Origin: an uncultured Rothia sp.
Lineage (GTDB): Bacteria; Actinomycetota; Actinomycetes; Actinomycetales; Micrococcaceae
Assembly: GCA_946222285.1 (NCBI GenBank)
Contig: CAMIIP010000002.1
Span: 1 to 64,000 of the forward strand
DNA length: 64,000 nucleotides
Reading direction: 5' to 3'
The first letter of the stretch is position 1; each line of letters opens with the position of its first letter. The notes under the pieces are model-generated. The model saw only the letters and a program-made list of their open reading frames with translations. It was not told the origin of the DNA and did no database searches. Of the stretch, positions 41,533 through 50,734 are shown one piece after another. Made by a program: the position numbers and the translations under genes.

Positions 41533-41563
41533 AAGGCGGCGAGAATAAAATTCTCGCCGCCTT
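41533..41563. terminator. Terminator after the DUF3107 gene
   Basis: 14-bp perfect stem AAGGCGGCGAGAAT / ATTCTCGCCGCCTT around AAA, 16 nt past the DUF3107 stop on the minus strand. Confidence 0.85.
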
Positions 41564-41579
41564 CTAGGAAAAAGTATTT

Positions 41580-41807
41580 TTATTCAGAGAAGCCAAAACC
41601 GATACGAGGTTTGGTTTCTGCGCCTAGTTCTACATAACCAATCTGAGACGCAGGAATTAGAGTAATTGCGCCCTTGGAATTGGTTAGCTCTAGTACCGAA
41701 TTATTGGCAAGAGCCTCAGTAATTTTAGCTTTTACATCGTTGGTTGATTCTTCTGAATCAATGGTAATTTCACGCTGAATATGCTGGATACCAATTTTAA
41801 TTTCCAC
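41580..41807 (-). CDS. DUF3107 family small protein
   Basis: 75 residues, a family confined to actinobacteria (mycobacterial TB9.4-type). IKIGIQHIQREITIDSEES at the start and a C-terminal ASQIGYVELG fit well. Probably a small beta-sandwich protein, function unknown. GTG 41807 has GGGAG 9 nt upstream. It lies between the TetR gene and the helicase, the same three-gene neighbourhood as Rv3208-Rv3208A-Rv3211. Confidence 0.9.
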   Translation of the reverse strand: MEIKIGIQHIQREITIDSEESTNDVKAKITEALANNSVLELTNSKGAITLIPASQIGYVELGAETKPRIGFGFSE

Positions 41808-41918
41808 AGTTATTCTCCCTCAATCTTTCTCGCTTACGCGCTAACTTTCCCTTTAGTGTAGAACCTCTAGCAAGTTCGGGTAATCTAATATCACTCTCAG
41901 CAAATTTTAGGTGAGTAG

Positions 41919-42587
41919 CTACTCCCAGTCCTCATCAATAATGGAAATCCCTCCCCAAGCTAGCCTGAAGACGAGTTTTTCCACGGCGGCAAGATTGTCT
42001 GTGGTGGCTCCCTGGCTGATTGCGTGCTGAGTTGCTGAAATAACCATGCCGGTAAGCGTTCGGGCTAGCAGAACTGCTTCTTGAGCAGGAAGACCGGCAT
42101 TGGGACCCAGAATATTTGCTACCGGAACGGCAATAGAGTTATAAAGGTTGTCTAAACGTTCCTGTACCGCCAGATCACTTTGAATATCTGATTCGAAAAT
42201 TAGCCGGTAGCCCTGAGGATTAGTGCGGATAAATTCGAAAAAGGCGCCGAGCGCACCTTCTACTCGCCCACGGTTGTTCTCGGTCTGATAAAGCGGCTCA
42301 ATGATCCTCTTGGTGAGGTCATTGATTTGTTCATCAAGGACGGCGAGGTAGAGATCTCGTTTTGACTTAAAGTGCTGGTAGAGCACGGGTTTAGTAACGT
42401 CTGCTGCTGAAGCTATGTGATTCATAGTAGTGATGTGATAGCCCTGCGATGAGAAGACGCGTAGAGCAGAGAAGACTAGTTGTTGCCTGCGGAGCTCTTT
42501 GGGGAGTCTGATGCCACCGATAGCTTGTTCTGTGACTTGATCATCGGGTTTCGATGAAGGGTATAAGTCTTCGGTTTTTGCGCTCAA
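41919..42587 (-). CDS. TetR-family transcriptional regulator
   Basis: 222 residues. The N-terminal helix-turn-helix is at about 33-80 (RRQQLVFSALRVFSSQGYHITTMNHIASAADVTKPVLYQHFKSKRDLY). The C-terminal ligand domain (90-215) has no recognisable ligand class. The start is TTG 42587 with AGGA 9 nt upstream; no internal ATG precedes the HTH. It follows hemA on the same strand (60-nt gap), and a strong palindrome lies in that gap, so autoregulation is likely. The orthologue by position is Rv3208. Confidence 0.9.
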   Translation of the reverse strand: MSAKTEDLYPSSKPDDQVTEQAIGGIRLPKELRRQQLVFSALRVFSSQGYHITTMNHIASAADVTKPVLYQHFKSKRDLYLAVLDEQINDLTKRIIEPLYQTENNRGRVEGALGAFFEFIRTNPQGYRLIFESDIQSDLAVQERLDNLYNSIAVPVANILGPNAGLPAQEAVLLARTLTGMVISATQHAISQGATTDNLAAVEKLVFRLAWGGISIIDEDWE

Positions 42588-42601
42588 TTGTGCTTGTCCT
42601 G

Positions 42602-42623
42602 ACGTATCTAAGATTATCTACGT
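42602..42623. promoter_or_regulatory. 22-bp palindrome before the TetR gene (probable operator)
   Basis: Symmetric blocks ACGTA, TAA, TTA and TACGT spaced by 2 nt each (16 of 22 positions symmetric), beginning 15 nt upstream of the TTG start. Size and placement are typical for a TetR-family operator. Confidence 0.6.
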
Positions 42624-42647
42624 AGGGATTGAAGGTTATGAGCCTCT

Positions 42648-43949
42648 CTAAGATGCGTCTGCCTGGGGGAAATCCACGGCTTCCTTGTCTTGAGAAGGTG
42701 AAACTTCAATACCATAAAGTGCTTCAAGAGCAGCAATATAATCGGTTTCCCGACCTTCTTTGGCGAGCGAACGTGCTCTGACCGTGGGGGTATGTAAAAG
42801 GGATTTAACCATACGACGCATTGCAAATTCGACCTGATCTGCTGCGCCACCACAACCAAAATGTCCCCGAACCTTTTCCAATTCGGAGTCAAGGATTGAC
42901 ATAGTGTGCTCTCTCAGGGCAACAATAGCAGCATCAATAGTGCGAGCTTTCTCCTTGCTGGCGAATTCTTGCAGTGCGCTGTCCACTATTGTGCGGGCAA
43001 GTTCAACAGAATTATTAGTTTCTTCGGGAGCTGCTAATCGCACGGATTCTAAAGTAATCAATTCAATCTCGGGTAAATCTGCTACTTCAGGAGCGAAATC
43101 CCTAGTGAGCGCCAAGTCTAGAATTACGTGCTTTCCCGCGGGAATATTGCCTGCACTTAGGGGGGTAGAGCTACCTGAACAGCCCACAATGATATCTGCT
43201 CCTGCCATACACTTTTGTAGGTCTGAGTCCCCTATCCAGTCCACGCCACGTTTGTGGGCAAAAGTAGCTGCACGACCGCTGGGGGAATATACCGTAATGT
43301 TCTGGCAACCACGTTCCCGAAGAGCTGCAATGGTGGCTCCAGCATATGCTCCAGTCCCAAAAACCAGAGCAAATCGTTCTTTCCAAACCTTCTCTGCGAC
43401 GTCATCGGCAAGATCAAGAGCAACCGAAACAACTGAACGCCCCCGTGCTCCCAAGAGCGTTTGCTGACCCACGCGGCGTGCGGTATTTGAAGCATTATCA
43501 AAAAGCCGAACCAGATTACCGGATGCGACTCCCTCTTCTTGCGCGGTGCTAATAGCGCGGCGAACCTGACCGGTAATTTCTCGTTCACCTACAACAGCAG
43601 ATTCAAGCCCCGAGGCTACGGTGAAAAGGTGGCGGGCAACGTCGTCGTTAACATACACATCGAAACTCGCCTTAACAGCGGAATAATCCAAGGAGGAGAG
43701 AGCCGCAATCTCCTCAAAAATAGTAGCTGCAATTTCGGTAACATCGTGTTCTACCTTTTGCTCAGTAACCACCGAATTCTGAGCTACCTCTCCATAAATT
43801 TCTACCCGGTTACAGGTGGAGAGAATCACCAGCCCCTTGACGGCAATATCGAGATCGGTGAGATTAAGAGAAGTGGCACCGCGAGCAAGATGAGCTACGG
43901 TGCTGAGATCTACCGATTTGTGGGAAGCTACGAGAGAAAAAATAGTCAC
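42648..43949 (-). CDS. hemA: Glutamyl-tRNA reductase
   Basis: First step of C5 heme synthesis: reduces glutamyl-tRNA(Glu) to glutamate-1-semialdehyde with NADPH. 433 residues. The catalytic Cys46 sits in LSTCNRVEIYGEV; VASGLESAVVGEREITGQVR, ALVFGTGAYAGATIAALRERG (NADPH site) and the C-terminal dimerisation helix (VEFAMRRMVKSLLHTPTVRARSLA) follow. GTG 43949 has GAGGAG 5 nt upstream. It is divergent from hemE, with 167 nt between. Confidence 0.95.
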   Translation of the reverse strand: MTIFSLVASHKSVDLSTVAHLARGATSLNLTDLDIAVKGLVILSTCNRVEIYGEVAQNSVVTEQKVEHDVTEIAATIFEEIAALSSLDYSAVKASFDVYVNDDVARHLFTVASGLESAVVGEREITGQVRRAISTAQEEGVASGNLVRLFDNASNTARRVGQQTLLGARGRSVVSVALDLADDVAEKVWKERFALVFGTGAYAGATIAALRERGCQNITVYSPSGRAATFAHKRGVDWIGDSDLQKCMAGADIIVGCSGSSTPLSAGNIPAGKHVILDLALTRDFAPEVADLPEIELITLESVRLAAPEETNNSVELARTIVDSALQEFASKEKARTIDAAIVALREHTMSILDSELEKVRGHFGCGGAADQVEFAMRRMVKSLLHTPTVRARSLAKEGRETDYIAALEALYGIEVSPSQDKEAVDFPQADAS

Positions 43950-44077
43950 AATCTCCTCATCATAAACTTTCGATTGGGATGTTGGCGAACCAAGAGGTTA
44001 AACTCATGTGCACTAAATTGCGTTAGATGCGGTGTTTGCTGGAAGATGAATTGGAAGTCAGTTAGTTTGACACCTTG

Positions 44078-44109
44078 TTGACAAAATAATCAAAAATCCT
44101 TGGCACAAT
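44078..44109 (+). promoter_or_regulatory. Possible promoter of the hemE-hemL gene run
   Basis: TTGACA (44078-44083) and CACAAT (44104-44109) with a 20-nt spacer. The -10 ends 7 nt before the hemE ATG and no ribosome-binding site is seen. A second TTGACA starts at 44067. The spacing is not ideal. Confidence 0.35.
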
Positions 44110-44116
44110 AGAGAGT

Positions 44117-45232
44117 ATGATTTCTCCCTTAAACCAGCGCCTGTTGCTCACACCTGAGCAACTTGAAAAACTACCGATAAAGCATCCGCTACGTTCGTGC
44201 GGTACTGCAGATTCACCCATGATTCAGGCGCTCACAGGTAGAGAAAGCTCCCATCGTCCGGTATGGTTCATGCGCCAGGCAGGGCGATCCCTACCCGAGT
44301 ATCTGAAGGCACGCGAAGGCATCGCTATGCTTGATGCCTGCCTGAATCCAGAACTGGCCGCTGAAATAACCTTGCAACCGGTGCGCCGTCACGGTGTAGA
44401 CGCGGCAATATTCTTCTCAGACATCGTGGTGCCTATGAAACTGGCGGGCATCGACGTCGACATTGTTCCCGGACGAGGTCCGGTACTCGACAAACCCGTT
44501 CGCACGCTCGGCGACATCGAAAACTTACCGGAACTTGAAGATTCCGCGCTTGACCCCATTCGCGAAGCAGTGGCGCTAACAGTTGCTGAACTCGGTTCGA
44601 CACCGCTGATCGGTTTCGCGGGTGCACCTTTTACCGTAGCTGCCTACATGGTTGAAGGCGGGCCCTCCCGTGACCATCTACGCCCGCGTACCATGATGCA
44701 CTCAGACCCCCGAGCTTGGGATGCTCTAGGACAGTGGGCAGCACGTACTTCGGGACAGTTTCTTCGTGCTCAAGTAGAGGCGGGCGCCTCAGCTATTCAG
44801 CTCTTTGACTCCTGGGCAGGATCACTCTCGGAAGCTGACTACCGCCGATTTGTACAGAAACATTCGGCGAGCGCTCTGGCAGCAGTTGAAGAATTTGGTG
44901 TTCCTCGTATTCACTTTGGCACAGGCACAGCAGAGCTTTTACCTGCCATGCATGAAGCGGGAGCAGACATCATTGGTGTTGATTACCGACTCAAACTAGC
45001 CGAAGCTGAACGACGCTTGGGCGGTGGGGTTCCTCTCCAAGGAAATATTGATCCGGCGCTCTTAGCCTCAGGCTGGGATGCTCTGAAACAGCACACCGAT
45101 GAGGTGCTGGTAGATGGTCAAGCTGCGCCCACGCACATCGTCAATCTTGGCCACGGTGTTCCCCCCAGTACTGACCCCACCATTCTTACTCAACTGGTGG
45201 AATACATTCACACCACCACAGCTCAACACTAG
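44117..45232 (+). CDS. hemE: Uroporphyrinogen decarboxylase
   Basis: Turns uroporphyrinogen III into coproporphyrinogen III. 371 residues. Signatures: RPVWFMRQAGRSLPEYLKAR near residue 48, FFSDIVVPMKLAGIDVDIVPGRGP, IGFAGAPFTVAAYMVEGG, and late IPLGNID-like VPLQGNIDPALL and NLGHGVPPSTDP. The N-terminus has about 30 extra residues compared with E. coli HemE. Head of the co-directional heme run; 21 nt before hemY. Confidence 0.96.
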   Translation: MISPLNQRLLLTPEQLEKLPIKHPLRSCGTADSPMIQALTGRESSHRPVWFMRQAGRSLPEYLKAREGIAMLDACLNPELAAEITLQPVRRHGVDAAIFFSDIVVPMKLAGIDVDIVPGRGPVLDKPVRTLGDIENLPELEDSALDPIREAVALTVAELGSTPLIGFAGAPFTVAAYMVEGGPSRDHLRPRTMMHSDPRAWDALGQWAARTSGQFLRAQVEAGASAIQLFDSWAGSLSEADYRRFVQKHSASALAAVEEFGVPRIHFGTGTAELLPAMHEAGADIIGVDYRLKLAEAERRLGGGVPLQGNIDPALLASGWDALKQHTDEVLVDGQAAPTHIVNLGHGVPPSTDPTILTQLVEYIHTTTAQH

Positions 45233-45253
45233 AAGAAAGCGTACCCAAATACG

Positions 45254-46717
45254 ATGGCAACGGATTCTCCACGATCAAACCGTGCATCTGCTGTAGTAGT
45301 CGGCGGAGGCATCTCTGGTTTACTCGCCGCCCGCGAACTAGCGATGAAAGGGCTGCGAGTGACCCTGGTTGAAAAACGCTCTCACCTGGGGGGTGCCGTG
45401 GGGGCACACGAGGTTGATGGGCACGTCTTTGACTCTGGCGCGGAGTCTTTTGCTACCAGAACGCCCTATGTAACAGGGTTACTGGCAGAACTAGGAATCG
45501 AAGGCAAAATCTGCCAACCTCGCTCTAGCGGTTCCTGGATCTATTTGCAGGACGGCGCTCACCCCGCTCCTCGCACCGGTGTGTTGGGAATACCTGGTGA
45601 TCTCAATGATCCTACGCTGGCAGGAATTTTGAGTAAATCCGGAATTCGCCGAGCCAAGTTAGATCGTGTGCTACCGGCTTCTGTCGGCGCGCAGGCGCAA
45701 ACGCTGGGGGAGTTGGTGCGCAAACGAATGGGGCAGCAGGTTCTCGATCGCCTGGTAGCGCCGGTGACTTCCGGTGTTCATTCAACTCACCCGGAAGAAC
45801 TAGAAATAGACAGCGTTGTGCCGGGGCTTCGCCGTGCCTTGGCAGAGCGGGGTTCTTTAACTGCTGCATCGGCTTCTCTTCGCCAACTCTCTCCTGCAGG
45901 CTCACAGGTAGCCGGTCTAGTGGGCGGGATGAACCAGCTCTCTGAGGCTTTGGTGCGCGATGTGCTTCGCCGGAGAGTCAGAATTTTGACAGGCTATGAC
46001 GCGATTGCCATTGACCGAGACCCCTATAGGGGTGGTTGGACTCTGCTCCAAAGAGCGCCTCAAACCGGTGAACGAGTCGCTCCCGTTCACGGTGACTATT
46101 TGGTGATGGCGACGGACGGTCCCACGACCTTGCGAATTTTGGGTTCTCACGTAGATTCGACGCTTCTTCCTCAGATTGAGGCTGGGCACGAAATTGCTTT
46201 GGTTACGCTGGCAGTTGATCAACCGGCTCTTAACTCATCTCCCAGGGGTACCGGCGTTTTGGTGAGCGATCAAGTAGTTCGAGTGCGCGCAAAAGCTCTC
46301 ACTCATGCTAGCGCTAAATGGTCGTGGGTCGCAGAAGAAATGGGCGAAGGTAAGCACCTATTACGCCTCTCTTACGGTCGAGGTAATGAACACGGACCTC
46401 TTCGGGAGGTTTCTCTCTACGACGACCAGCTAATTACCCTTGCTATGCATGATGCCTCGACGCTGATGGATACCACTATCGGTCGTGATCAGTTGCTGGG
46501 CGCCGACGTCGTTCGCTGGAACGGTTCCCTGCCCACCGCTCGTCCGGGGCATCAAGAAAAGGTGCAGAAGTTTCGTTCGGCACTGCGTGAGCTTGAAGGG
46601 GTAACCGCAGTAGGAGCTTGGCTCTCCGGTAACGGGCTCGCCGCCGTTACCGCTGACACGAGAAGTACAGTTGGCGATTTCATCGAACACCAGATTACTC
46701 AGACTATAACTGAATAA
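45254..46717 (+). CDS. hemY: Coproporphyrinogen III oxidase (HemY/CgoX flavoprotein)
   Basis: FAD protein, 487 residues. Dinucleotide motif VVVGGGISGLLAARELA at 14-30, then VTLVEKRSHLGGAVGAHEVDGHVFDSGAESFATR. The C-terminal FAD motif is around GAWLSGNGLAAVTADTRSTVGDFI. In Gram-positive heme synthesis this family oxidises coproporphyrinogen III to coproporphyrin III (established). The neighbours hemQ and hemH fit that route rather than the protoporphyrin route. ATG 45254 has AGAAGAAAG about 14 nt upstream. Confidence 0.92.
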   Translation: MATDSPRSNRASAVVVGGGISGLLAARELAMKGLRVTLVEKRSHLGGAVGAHEVDGHVFDSGAESFATRTPYVTGLLAELGIEGKICQPRSSGSWIYLQDGAHPAPRTGVLGIPGDLNDPTLAGILSKSGIRRAKLDRVLPASVGAQAQTLGELVRKRMGQQVLDRLVAPVTSGVHSTHPEELEIDSVVPGLRRALAERGSLTAASASLRQLSPAGSQVAGLVGGMNQLSEALVRDVLRRRVRILTGYDAIAIDRDPYRGGWTLLQRAPQTGERVAPVHGDYLVMATDGPTTLRILGSHVDSTLLPQIEAGHEIALVTLAVDQPALNSSPRGTGVLVSDQVVRVRAKALTHASAKWSWVAEEMGEGKHLLRLSYGRGNEHGPLREVSLYDDQLITLAMHDASTLMDTTIGRDQLLGADVVRWNGSLPTARPGHQEKVQKFRSALRELEGVTAVGAWLSGNGLAAVTADTRSTVGDFIEHQITQTITE

Positions 46718-46791
46718 GAAGTAAGTAGAGTTACACATCTGATACACCGCGTGTTTCCAACACCGGCCATACGCGCACGAAAGGAATAGAA

Positions 46792-47577
46792 ATGTCACAG
46801 CAGGAAAAATCAGGTTACAGCCACGCTCACCGTAGCGGGGCTATGCCCACCGCTAAGGATGCTCAGGGCAAGATTCAGGGACAGCGTCCGGGCGAAACAG
46901 CAGAGCTGGACGATCAGTTCCACTACTCCCTTCACACCGTTTTTGCCCGTGAAGGTCAGCCCAGCCAGCAGGCGACGAGTGCCGAAGCGGTTCAGGAGCT
47001 GGAAAACCTGGTGAAGGAATTAAACGCTCAAGGCGTGACCACTCGTGGTTTCTACGATGTTTCAGCTATGCGTAACGACGCCGATGTGATGGTGTGGATT
47101 CACGGTGCTACCCCCGAAGATCTACAGAGCGCAATTCGAGACTTCCGCCGCACCGCTGCCTTTTCCGGCACCAAAATCGTTTGGTCCACTATGGGTGTAC
47201 ATCGCGACGCGGAGTTCTCCAACGATCACACTCCCTCCTTTGCTAAGGGAATTGCCCCCGAGAAATGGGTGTGTGTTTACCCCTTTGTGCGCTCCTACGA
47301 CTGGTACACTATCAACCCAGAAAAGCGCCGAGACATTATGAAGAGCCACGGTCTCAAGGGCGTGGATTTCCGTGAGGTTCTGCCTAACACCATCGCAACC
47401 TTTGGACTGAACGATTACGAATGGCTCATTTCCCTGGAATCACCTGAGCTGGTTTTGCTGGTAGACCTCATGCGCTCCTTCCGCAATACCGAAGCCCGCC
47501 ACTACATCCGCGAGGAAATCCCTTTCTACACCGGACGACGCATCGAAGCTGGCGAGGTCGCCGAGGTTCTAGCCTAA
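46792..47577 (+). CDS. hemQ: Coproheme decarboxylase (HemQ/ChdC)
   Basis: 261 residues, chlorite-dismutase fold. It converts coproheme to heme b in the last step of the coproporphyrin-dependent pathway. Family features: TRGFYDVSAMRNDADVMVWIHG, the FSNDHTPSFAKGIAPEKWVCVYPFVRSYDWY block with the catalytic Tyr, and RHYIREEIPFYTGRRI near the end. The N-terminal 40 residues are unstructured. ATG 46792 has AAAGGA 7 nt upstream. Its stop codon directly touches the hemH ATG. Confidence 0.95.
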   Translation: MSQQEKSGYSHAHRSGAMPTAKDAQGKIQGQRPGETAELDDQFHYSLHTVFAREGQPSQQATSAEAVQELENLVKELNAQGVTTRGFYDVSAMRNDADVMVWIHGATPEDLQSAIRDFRRTAAFSGTKIVWSTMGVHRDAEFSNDHTPSFAKGIAPEKWVCVYPFVRSYDWYTINPEKRRDIMKSHGLKGVDFREVLPNTIATFGLNDYEWLISLESPELVLLVDLMRSFRNTEARHYIREEIPFYTGRRIEAGEVAEVLA

Positions 47578-48903
47578 ATGACTGTTCTTCCTCAAGACAT
47601 TATTCCTAACTTCACCGATCCTGAAAATACGGCCTCAAACGGGCCAGCAGTTTTGAACGAAGACACCCTAGCGGGCTTTCACGGAGAGGAAAATCTGATC
47701 CGGGTGCGCTCACAGGCACCAGAGAACTATGACCTGGTTATTCTCTCCTCCTTTGGCGGACCCGAAGGTCAAGACGATGTGATTCCCTTCTTGCGTAATG
47801 TCACCGCCGGCCGCGGAATCCCCGATGAACGCCTCGAAGAAGTCGCCACCCACTACCGCGCTAACGGTGGAGTATCGCCTATCAACGAGCAAAACCGGGC
47901 GCTCTTAGCAGAGCTTGAAAAAGCTCTCAACGAGAAAGGGCCGCACGTTCCGATTATCTGGGCTAACCGTAACTGGGATCCTTACGTGAAAGAGACGGTT
48001 CAGCAGGCTTATGAGCGCGGCGCTCGCAAGATTTTAGTACTTGCGACCAGCGCTTACCCCGGCTATTCGTCTTGCCGCCAATACCGTGAAGACTATGGGA
48101 TTGCCCTTGAAGAGCTGGGTCTTGAGGGCAAATTACAGATTGATAAGGTGCGCCAGTACTTTGATGCCCCCGGCTTCATCACCCCCTTTAAAGAGGGACT
48201 GATGGAGGGGCTGAAAGACGTGCGCGCACGCCTGGCTGAAACAACACAAGCTGCTGCCGGTAATGGCAAAATCCGCATCATGTTCTGTACTCACTCCGTA
48301 CCTACCAGCGCAGCCAATGAGGCGGGACCTCGCGGAGTAGATTATGAAGGCGGCTCCGCCTACGTAGAAAAGCATCTGCAAGTAGCTCGCGCCGTCCTCG
48401 CCGGTGTTGAAGAAACAGAACCAGAACTGCTGAAAGATACCGAATGGGAGCTGGTCTACCAGTCTCGTTCGGGCCCGCCGTCAATGCCCTGGCTAGAACC
48501 GGACGTCAACGATGCTCTTGAAGCTCTCGAAGGCGCTGTGGACGGCGTGGTTCTCGTTCCGTTGGGCTTTGTGTCCGACCACATGGAAGTCAAGTGGGAT
48601 CTGGATACCGAAGCCCTTGCTACCTGCGAGAAGCTGGGCTTTATTGCCACCCGAACCCCAACCCCCGGTACCCATCCCGCCTATGTTGAGATGCTACGCT
48701 CGCTGATTGCCGAACGGGTCACTTCTACAGCTTCAGCTACCGACCCCGCAGAACTTGACTCCAACAGGGTAAGTGCCTGTGATGGCAAAGGTTGGTTCGA
48801 TGCTTGTAACCCTAACTGCTGTGTTTCAGCGCGGGCAAGAGTAGCAAAACCAACTATCGCCACCTATAGCGGCGAAGATTTTCAGAAAGGCGCTCGTTCA
48901 TGA
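47578..48903 (+). CDS. hemH: Coproporphyrin ferrochelatase
   Basis: Inserts Fe2+ into coproporphyrin III. 441 residues, with about 50-residue additions at both ends. Core motifs: ILSSFGGPEGQDDVIPFLRNVTAG, YRANGGVSPINEQNRALL, TSAYPGYSSCRQYREDY, FCTHSVPTSA with the catalytic His, and VPLGFVSDHMEVKWDLD with the catalytic Glu. The C-terminal CDGKGWFDACNPNCC offers the cysteines expected for the [2Fe-2S] cluster seen in several actinobacterial ferrochelatases. ATG 47578 follows the hemQ stop without a gap; it overlaps hemC by 4 nt. Confidence 0.95.
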   Translation: MTVLPQDIIPNFTDPENTASNGPAVLNEDTLAGFHGEENLIRVRSQAPENYDLVILSSFGGPEGQDDVIPFLRNVTAGRGIPDERLEEVATHYRANGGVSPINEQNRALLAELEKALNEKGPHVPIIWANRNWDPYVKETVQQAYERGARKILVLATSAYPGYSSCRQYREDYGIALEELGLEGKLQIDKVRQYFDAPGFITPFKEGLMEGLKDVRARLAETTQAAAGNGKIRIMFCTHSVPTSAANEAGPRGVDYEGGSAYVEKHLQVARAVLAGVEETEPELLKDTEWELVYQSRSGPPSMPWLEPDVNDALEALEGAVDGVVLVPLGFVSDHMEVKWDLDTEALATCEKLGFIATRTPTPGTHPAYVEMLRSLIAERVTSTASATDPAELDSNRVSACDGKGWFDACNPNCCVSARARVAKPTIATYSGEDFQKGARS

Positions 48904-49862
48904 AGTATGTATTAGGGACGCGCGGATCCGCTCTGGCGCTGACCCAGTCGGGCATGGCGGGGGAGCAGGTAGCTGTAGCCGGCGGAATTGAACTGGAACT
49001 TCGCACCGTCAAAACTGAGGGCGATGTGCTAACCGGGCCGCTGTCGCAAATGGGCGGCACCGGTGTGTTTGCAGCAACGCTTCGAACCCGGCTACTCGAA
49101 GGTGAGGTTGATTTAGCGGTTCATTCGCTCAAAGACCTGCCCACCGCACCCTGCCCCGGTCTGGTGGTAGCCGGTATTCCCGAACGCGAAGACCCCCGCG
49201 ACGCGCTGATTGCCCGGGATGGACTGACGCTAGATCAGCTTCCTGCCGGTGCACGCATCGGCACGGGCTCACCGCGCCGTGCGGCCCAGCTTCGTCTTCT
49301 GCGTCCCGACATTGAGATTGTGGATATTCGCGGCAACGTGGGTACTCGCCTCGCACGGGTTAAGGGACTTGAATCTTACGGCGTAGAAACTTCTCTTTCT
49401 GGCGACTGCGCCGCCGTCGTCCTGGCCGCTTCTGGTCTGCGCCGACTGGGTTTTGAAGAGACCGTGACCGAATATCTTGATCCGGCTCGTATGCTTCCTG
49501 CAGCGGGTCAGGGGGCTTTAGCTCTTGAGGTTCGTCAGAGCGATCTGGAAGAAGGAACAGAGCTGACGCGGGCGGTTGCCGCTGTTGATCATTTTGAGAC
49601 GCGTTTGGCTGTTCTTGCCGAGCGTGCTCTGCTAGCTCGGCTAGAGGCAGGATGCGCGGCTCCGGTGGGAACCTATGCCCGGATAATAGAGGGCGAATTG
49701 GTGCTGGACGCGGTAGTAGCCAATCCCGATGGTTCTGAGTCCCTGCGCCACCAGGCAGCTAGCGATGAGCTTTCTGCTGAAACCGCTCTTTTACTGGGGC
49801 AACGCGTTGCTGATGAACTGCTAAAAATGGGTGCGGCACGACTGGCGAATCTTTCACTGTGA
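48900..49862 (+). CDS. hemC: Hydroxymethylbilane synthase (porphobilinogen deaminase)
   Basis: Polymerises four porphobilinogens. 320 residues. LGTRGSALALTQSG at the start, VHSLKDLPT, LPAGARIGTGSPRRAAQLR, IRGNVGTRLARV, and the dipyrromethane-cofactor Cys in LEAGCAAPVGTYA. The start ATG overlaps the hemH stop (ATGA), and its own stop overlaps the hemD start, so the three are translationally coupled. Confidence 0.97.
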   Translation: MKYVLGTRGSALALTQSGMAGEQVAVAGGIELELRTVKTEGDVLTGPLSQMGGTGVFAATLRTRLLEGEVDLAVHSLKDLPTAPCPGLVVAGIPEREDPRDALIARDGLTLDQLPAGARIGTGSPRRAAQLRLLRPDIEIVDIRGNVGTRLARVKGLESYGVETSLSGDCAAVVLAASGLRRLGFEETVTEYLDPARMLPAAGQGALALEVRQSDLEEGTELTRAVAAVDHFETRLAVLAERALLARLEAGCAAPVGTYARIIEGELVLDAVVANPDGSESLRHQAASDELSAETALLLGQRVADELLKMGAARLANLSL

Positions 49863-50716
49863 ATCAGAACCCACCGCGGATTCTGCTCACTCGCACCCCC
49901 CGTGTAGCCGCTCAGCTCATCGACGAACTCATCGGTGAGCTGGGCGAGAACAGCGCCCAGATAGCGTGCGTACCCGTGCGAGAAGCTGAACTGGTGGCGG
50001 GAGAGCTGCACAATTCTGCTCTGAGCACTCTAGAATCGCTAGCAAACGGTGTCTATGAAGCGGTCACCTTTACCAGCGCCAACGGGGTGAGAGCATTCAA
50101 TCGGCTCTGCTTTGACCTTCCCGCCCAACTCGAACCTTCTGAAGTTTTGGGCTCAACTCACCTTGCTGCCGTAGGTGCCGCCACCGCGCGCGAATTGGAA
50201 AAACTGGGGGTCTCGGTGGCCTTGGTTCCTGAGGTTCAGGACGCGCGGCACATGGTTGAACAGTGGAAGGTTGAGCACCTGGGTTCTCGGGTTTTGTGTG
50301 TACAGGGTGCCAATGCAAAAGATACGCTCAGCCGTGGTTTGGCAGAAAAAGGGTGCTCGGTGCAGGTTGCTACTGTCTATCGCATGAGCGATTATCCTGC
50401 CCCAGCGCCCCTTGATAGCGGTCATAAAACCTATCGGGGGCTGGAACCTCTGAGCCTAGAAACTGCCTTGGCTAGCACCTACTCAGATGAGCCAGAAATT
50501 CTGGTTGCCACCGCGCCGTCCTTCCTGAGTACCCTGCACGCCGCCTGGCAGGCACATCCTTCTACCTTCGCCAGAGACTTTCCTGCGGTCGTTGCCATGG
50601 GTGCGAGCACCGCAGAGCAGGCGGAGTACCTCAATCTGAGCTATAGAGTAGCTCCTAGTCCTGCTCCCCACGATTTAGCGCAAGCAGCCCTTAGCTTTTT
50701 GACATCACCTCAGTAA
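49859..50716 (+). CDS. hemD: Uroporphyrinogen-III synthase
   Basis: 285 residues; closes hydroxymethylbilane with inversion of ring D. Sequence conservation in this family is low; visible are RILLTRTPRVAAQLI at the start, VTFTSANGVRAFNRL, AAVGAATARELEKLGV and VVAMGASTAEQAEYLNL near the end. The assignment rests on these and on position between hemC and hemB. Start GTG 49859 overlaps the hemC stop (GTGA). Confidence 0.9.
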   Translation: MNQNPPRILLTRTPRVAAQLIDELIGELGENSAQIACVPVREAELVAGELHNSALSTLESLANGVYEAVTFTSANGVRAFNRLCFDLPAQLEPSEVLGSTHLAAVGAATARELEKLGVSVALVPEVQDARHMVEQWKVEHLGSRVLCVQGANAKDTLSRGLAEKGCSVQVATVYRMSDYPAPAPLDSGHKTYRGLEPLSLETALASTYSDEPEILVATAPSFLSTLHAAWQAHPSTFARDFPAVVAMGASTAEQAEYLNLSYRVAPSPAPHDLAQAALSFLTSPQ

Positions 50717-50734
50717 ATAACTGAAAGGATTACC

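Noticed and set aside
43950..44116. IdeR/DtxR or other iron box between hemA and hemE
   Set aside because: I searched by eye for the TTAGGTTAGGCTAACCTAA-like pattern and saw none.
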